Source of the DNA: Corylus avellana
Taxonomy: Eukaryota; Streptophyta; Magnoliopsida; Fagales; Betulaceae
Assembly (NCBI RefSeq): GCF_901000735.1
Contig: NC_081547.1
Coordinates: 21,824,838 to 21,888,837, forward strand
Length of the DNA stretch: 64,000 nt
Direction of reading: 5' to 3'
A program made the translations under genes and the position numbers. Positions 63,901-64,000 of the stretch are shown piece by piece (positions within the stretch are counted from its first letter, which is position 1; each line of letters opens with the position of its first letter). The notes below the pieces were generated by a model, which saw nothing but the letters and a program-made list of their open reading frames with translations, did not search any database and was not told the DNA's origin.

Positions 63901-64000
63901 TCTGTTTGATCACAACCCTCTTTGCAACTGATTTCTTTGAGATCAAGGCTGTCAAGGAAATTGAACCAGCACTGAAAAAGCAACTCATCATCTCCACTAT
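60985..64000 (+). CDS. AVP1: Vacuolar H+-translocating pyrophosphatase, type I (5' part)
   Basis: Hydrolyses pyrophosphate and pumps protons into the vacuole (tonoplast). Exon 1 is 60985-61225 (80 codons plus one base), exon 2 is 63056-63630 and exon 3 runs from 63717 past the window end; introns are GT-AG and phases agree. The start ATG gives [20 protein letters not shown], the first membrane helix of the family. Then come [14 protein letters not shown], the [18 protein letters not shown] helix, [19 protein letters not shown], and the pyrophosphate-binding motif [11 protein letters not shown] with [20 protein letters not shown] (acidic Mg-PPi ligands). All are intact. About 366 of the usual roughly 765 residues are visible, so the C-terminal half is outside. 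Closest to the K+-dependent type I AVP1 class. No defect is seen. Confidence 0.97.
61226..63055 (+). other. Intron 1 of the V-PPase gene
   Basis: A 1.83-kb intron. The first 640 bases are shared with the orphan copy at 47030. A SINE lies at 62354-62466. The rest is AT-rich and shows no other feature; the small frames in it are not genes. Confidence 0.8.
62354..62466 (-). mobile_element. tRNA-derived SINE in V-PPase intron 1, reverse orientation
   Basis: Minus-strand reading: CTTAAGGGGTAGCTCAATC (A box) and an exact B box AGTTCGAATCTCC, then a purine-rich tail and an A-run. Possible 8-bp flanks TCATTATT lie on both sides. This is the best-preserved SINE in the window. Confidence 0.7.

Overview
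This is eukaryotic plant nuclear DNA. Genes are split by GT-AG introns in AT-rich sequence, the repeats are typical plant elements (Ty1-copia, hAT, Mutator-like and CACTA remnants, tRNA-derived SINEs), and the three recognisable gene loci are plant families. A woody eudicot is likely. Fagales is only a guess, based on my impression of the GC-rich GGTGGCC/GGCCACC repeat family. The window is a scaffold with five 100-N gaps and one 20-N gap, and several gaps sit exactly on duplication boundaries, so some of the structure may be an assembly effect.

Layout. 1-2.3 kb: AT-rich DNA with fold-back MITEs. 2.34-21.68 kb: a very large inverted repeat around the gap at 13389. Each arm carries the 5' part of the same multi-exon LRR receptor-like protein (RLP) gene. 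The left (+) copy has a frameshift in exon 1 and also retains further 3' exons; the right (-) copy has an intact exon 1. Both stop at the gap, so neither shows its transmembrane end. 21.68-25.07 kb: a copia element without a 5' LTR or pol, with a gag broken by a stop, an almost perfect 132-bp-arm hairpin, an inserted hAT MITE and a 3' LTR. 25.1-28.9 kb: a CACTA end, GC-rich repeats and an inverted copy of sequence found again near 35.7-40.2 kb. 29.07-32.40 kb (-): a complete four-exon glycerol kinase gene (523 aa). 33-48.4 kb: intergenic sequence full of transposons, a RING-H2 pseudogene and an orphan, broken exon 1 (with promoter) of a vacuolar H+-pyrophosphatase. 48.5-61 kb: a second copy of 36.3-47.7 kb in the same orientation, with a solo LTR and an extra MITE. 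61-64 kb (+): the first three exons of an apparently functional vacuolar H+-pyrophosphatase, cut by the window end.

The genes do not form a pathway: glycerol kinase feeds glycerol into metabolism, the pyrophosphatase energises the vacuole, and the RLP is a presumed cell-surface receptor. The most informative signals are structural. The LRR gene is built from interchangeable phase-1 exon modules, including a dead module and recently duplicated ones. The duplicated segments give filled and empty sites that define several transposon insertions to the base by their target-site duplications. I saw no sign of a wholly new biological system. Repeat identities were judged by eye, not computed.
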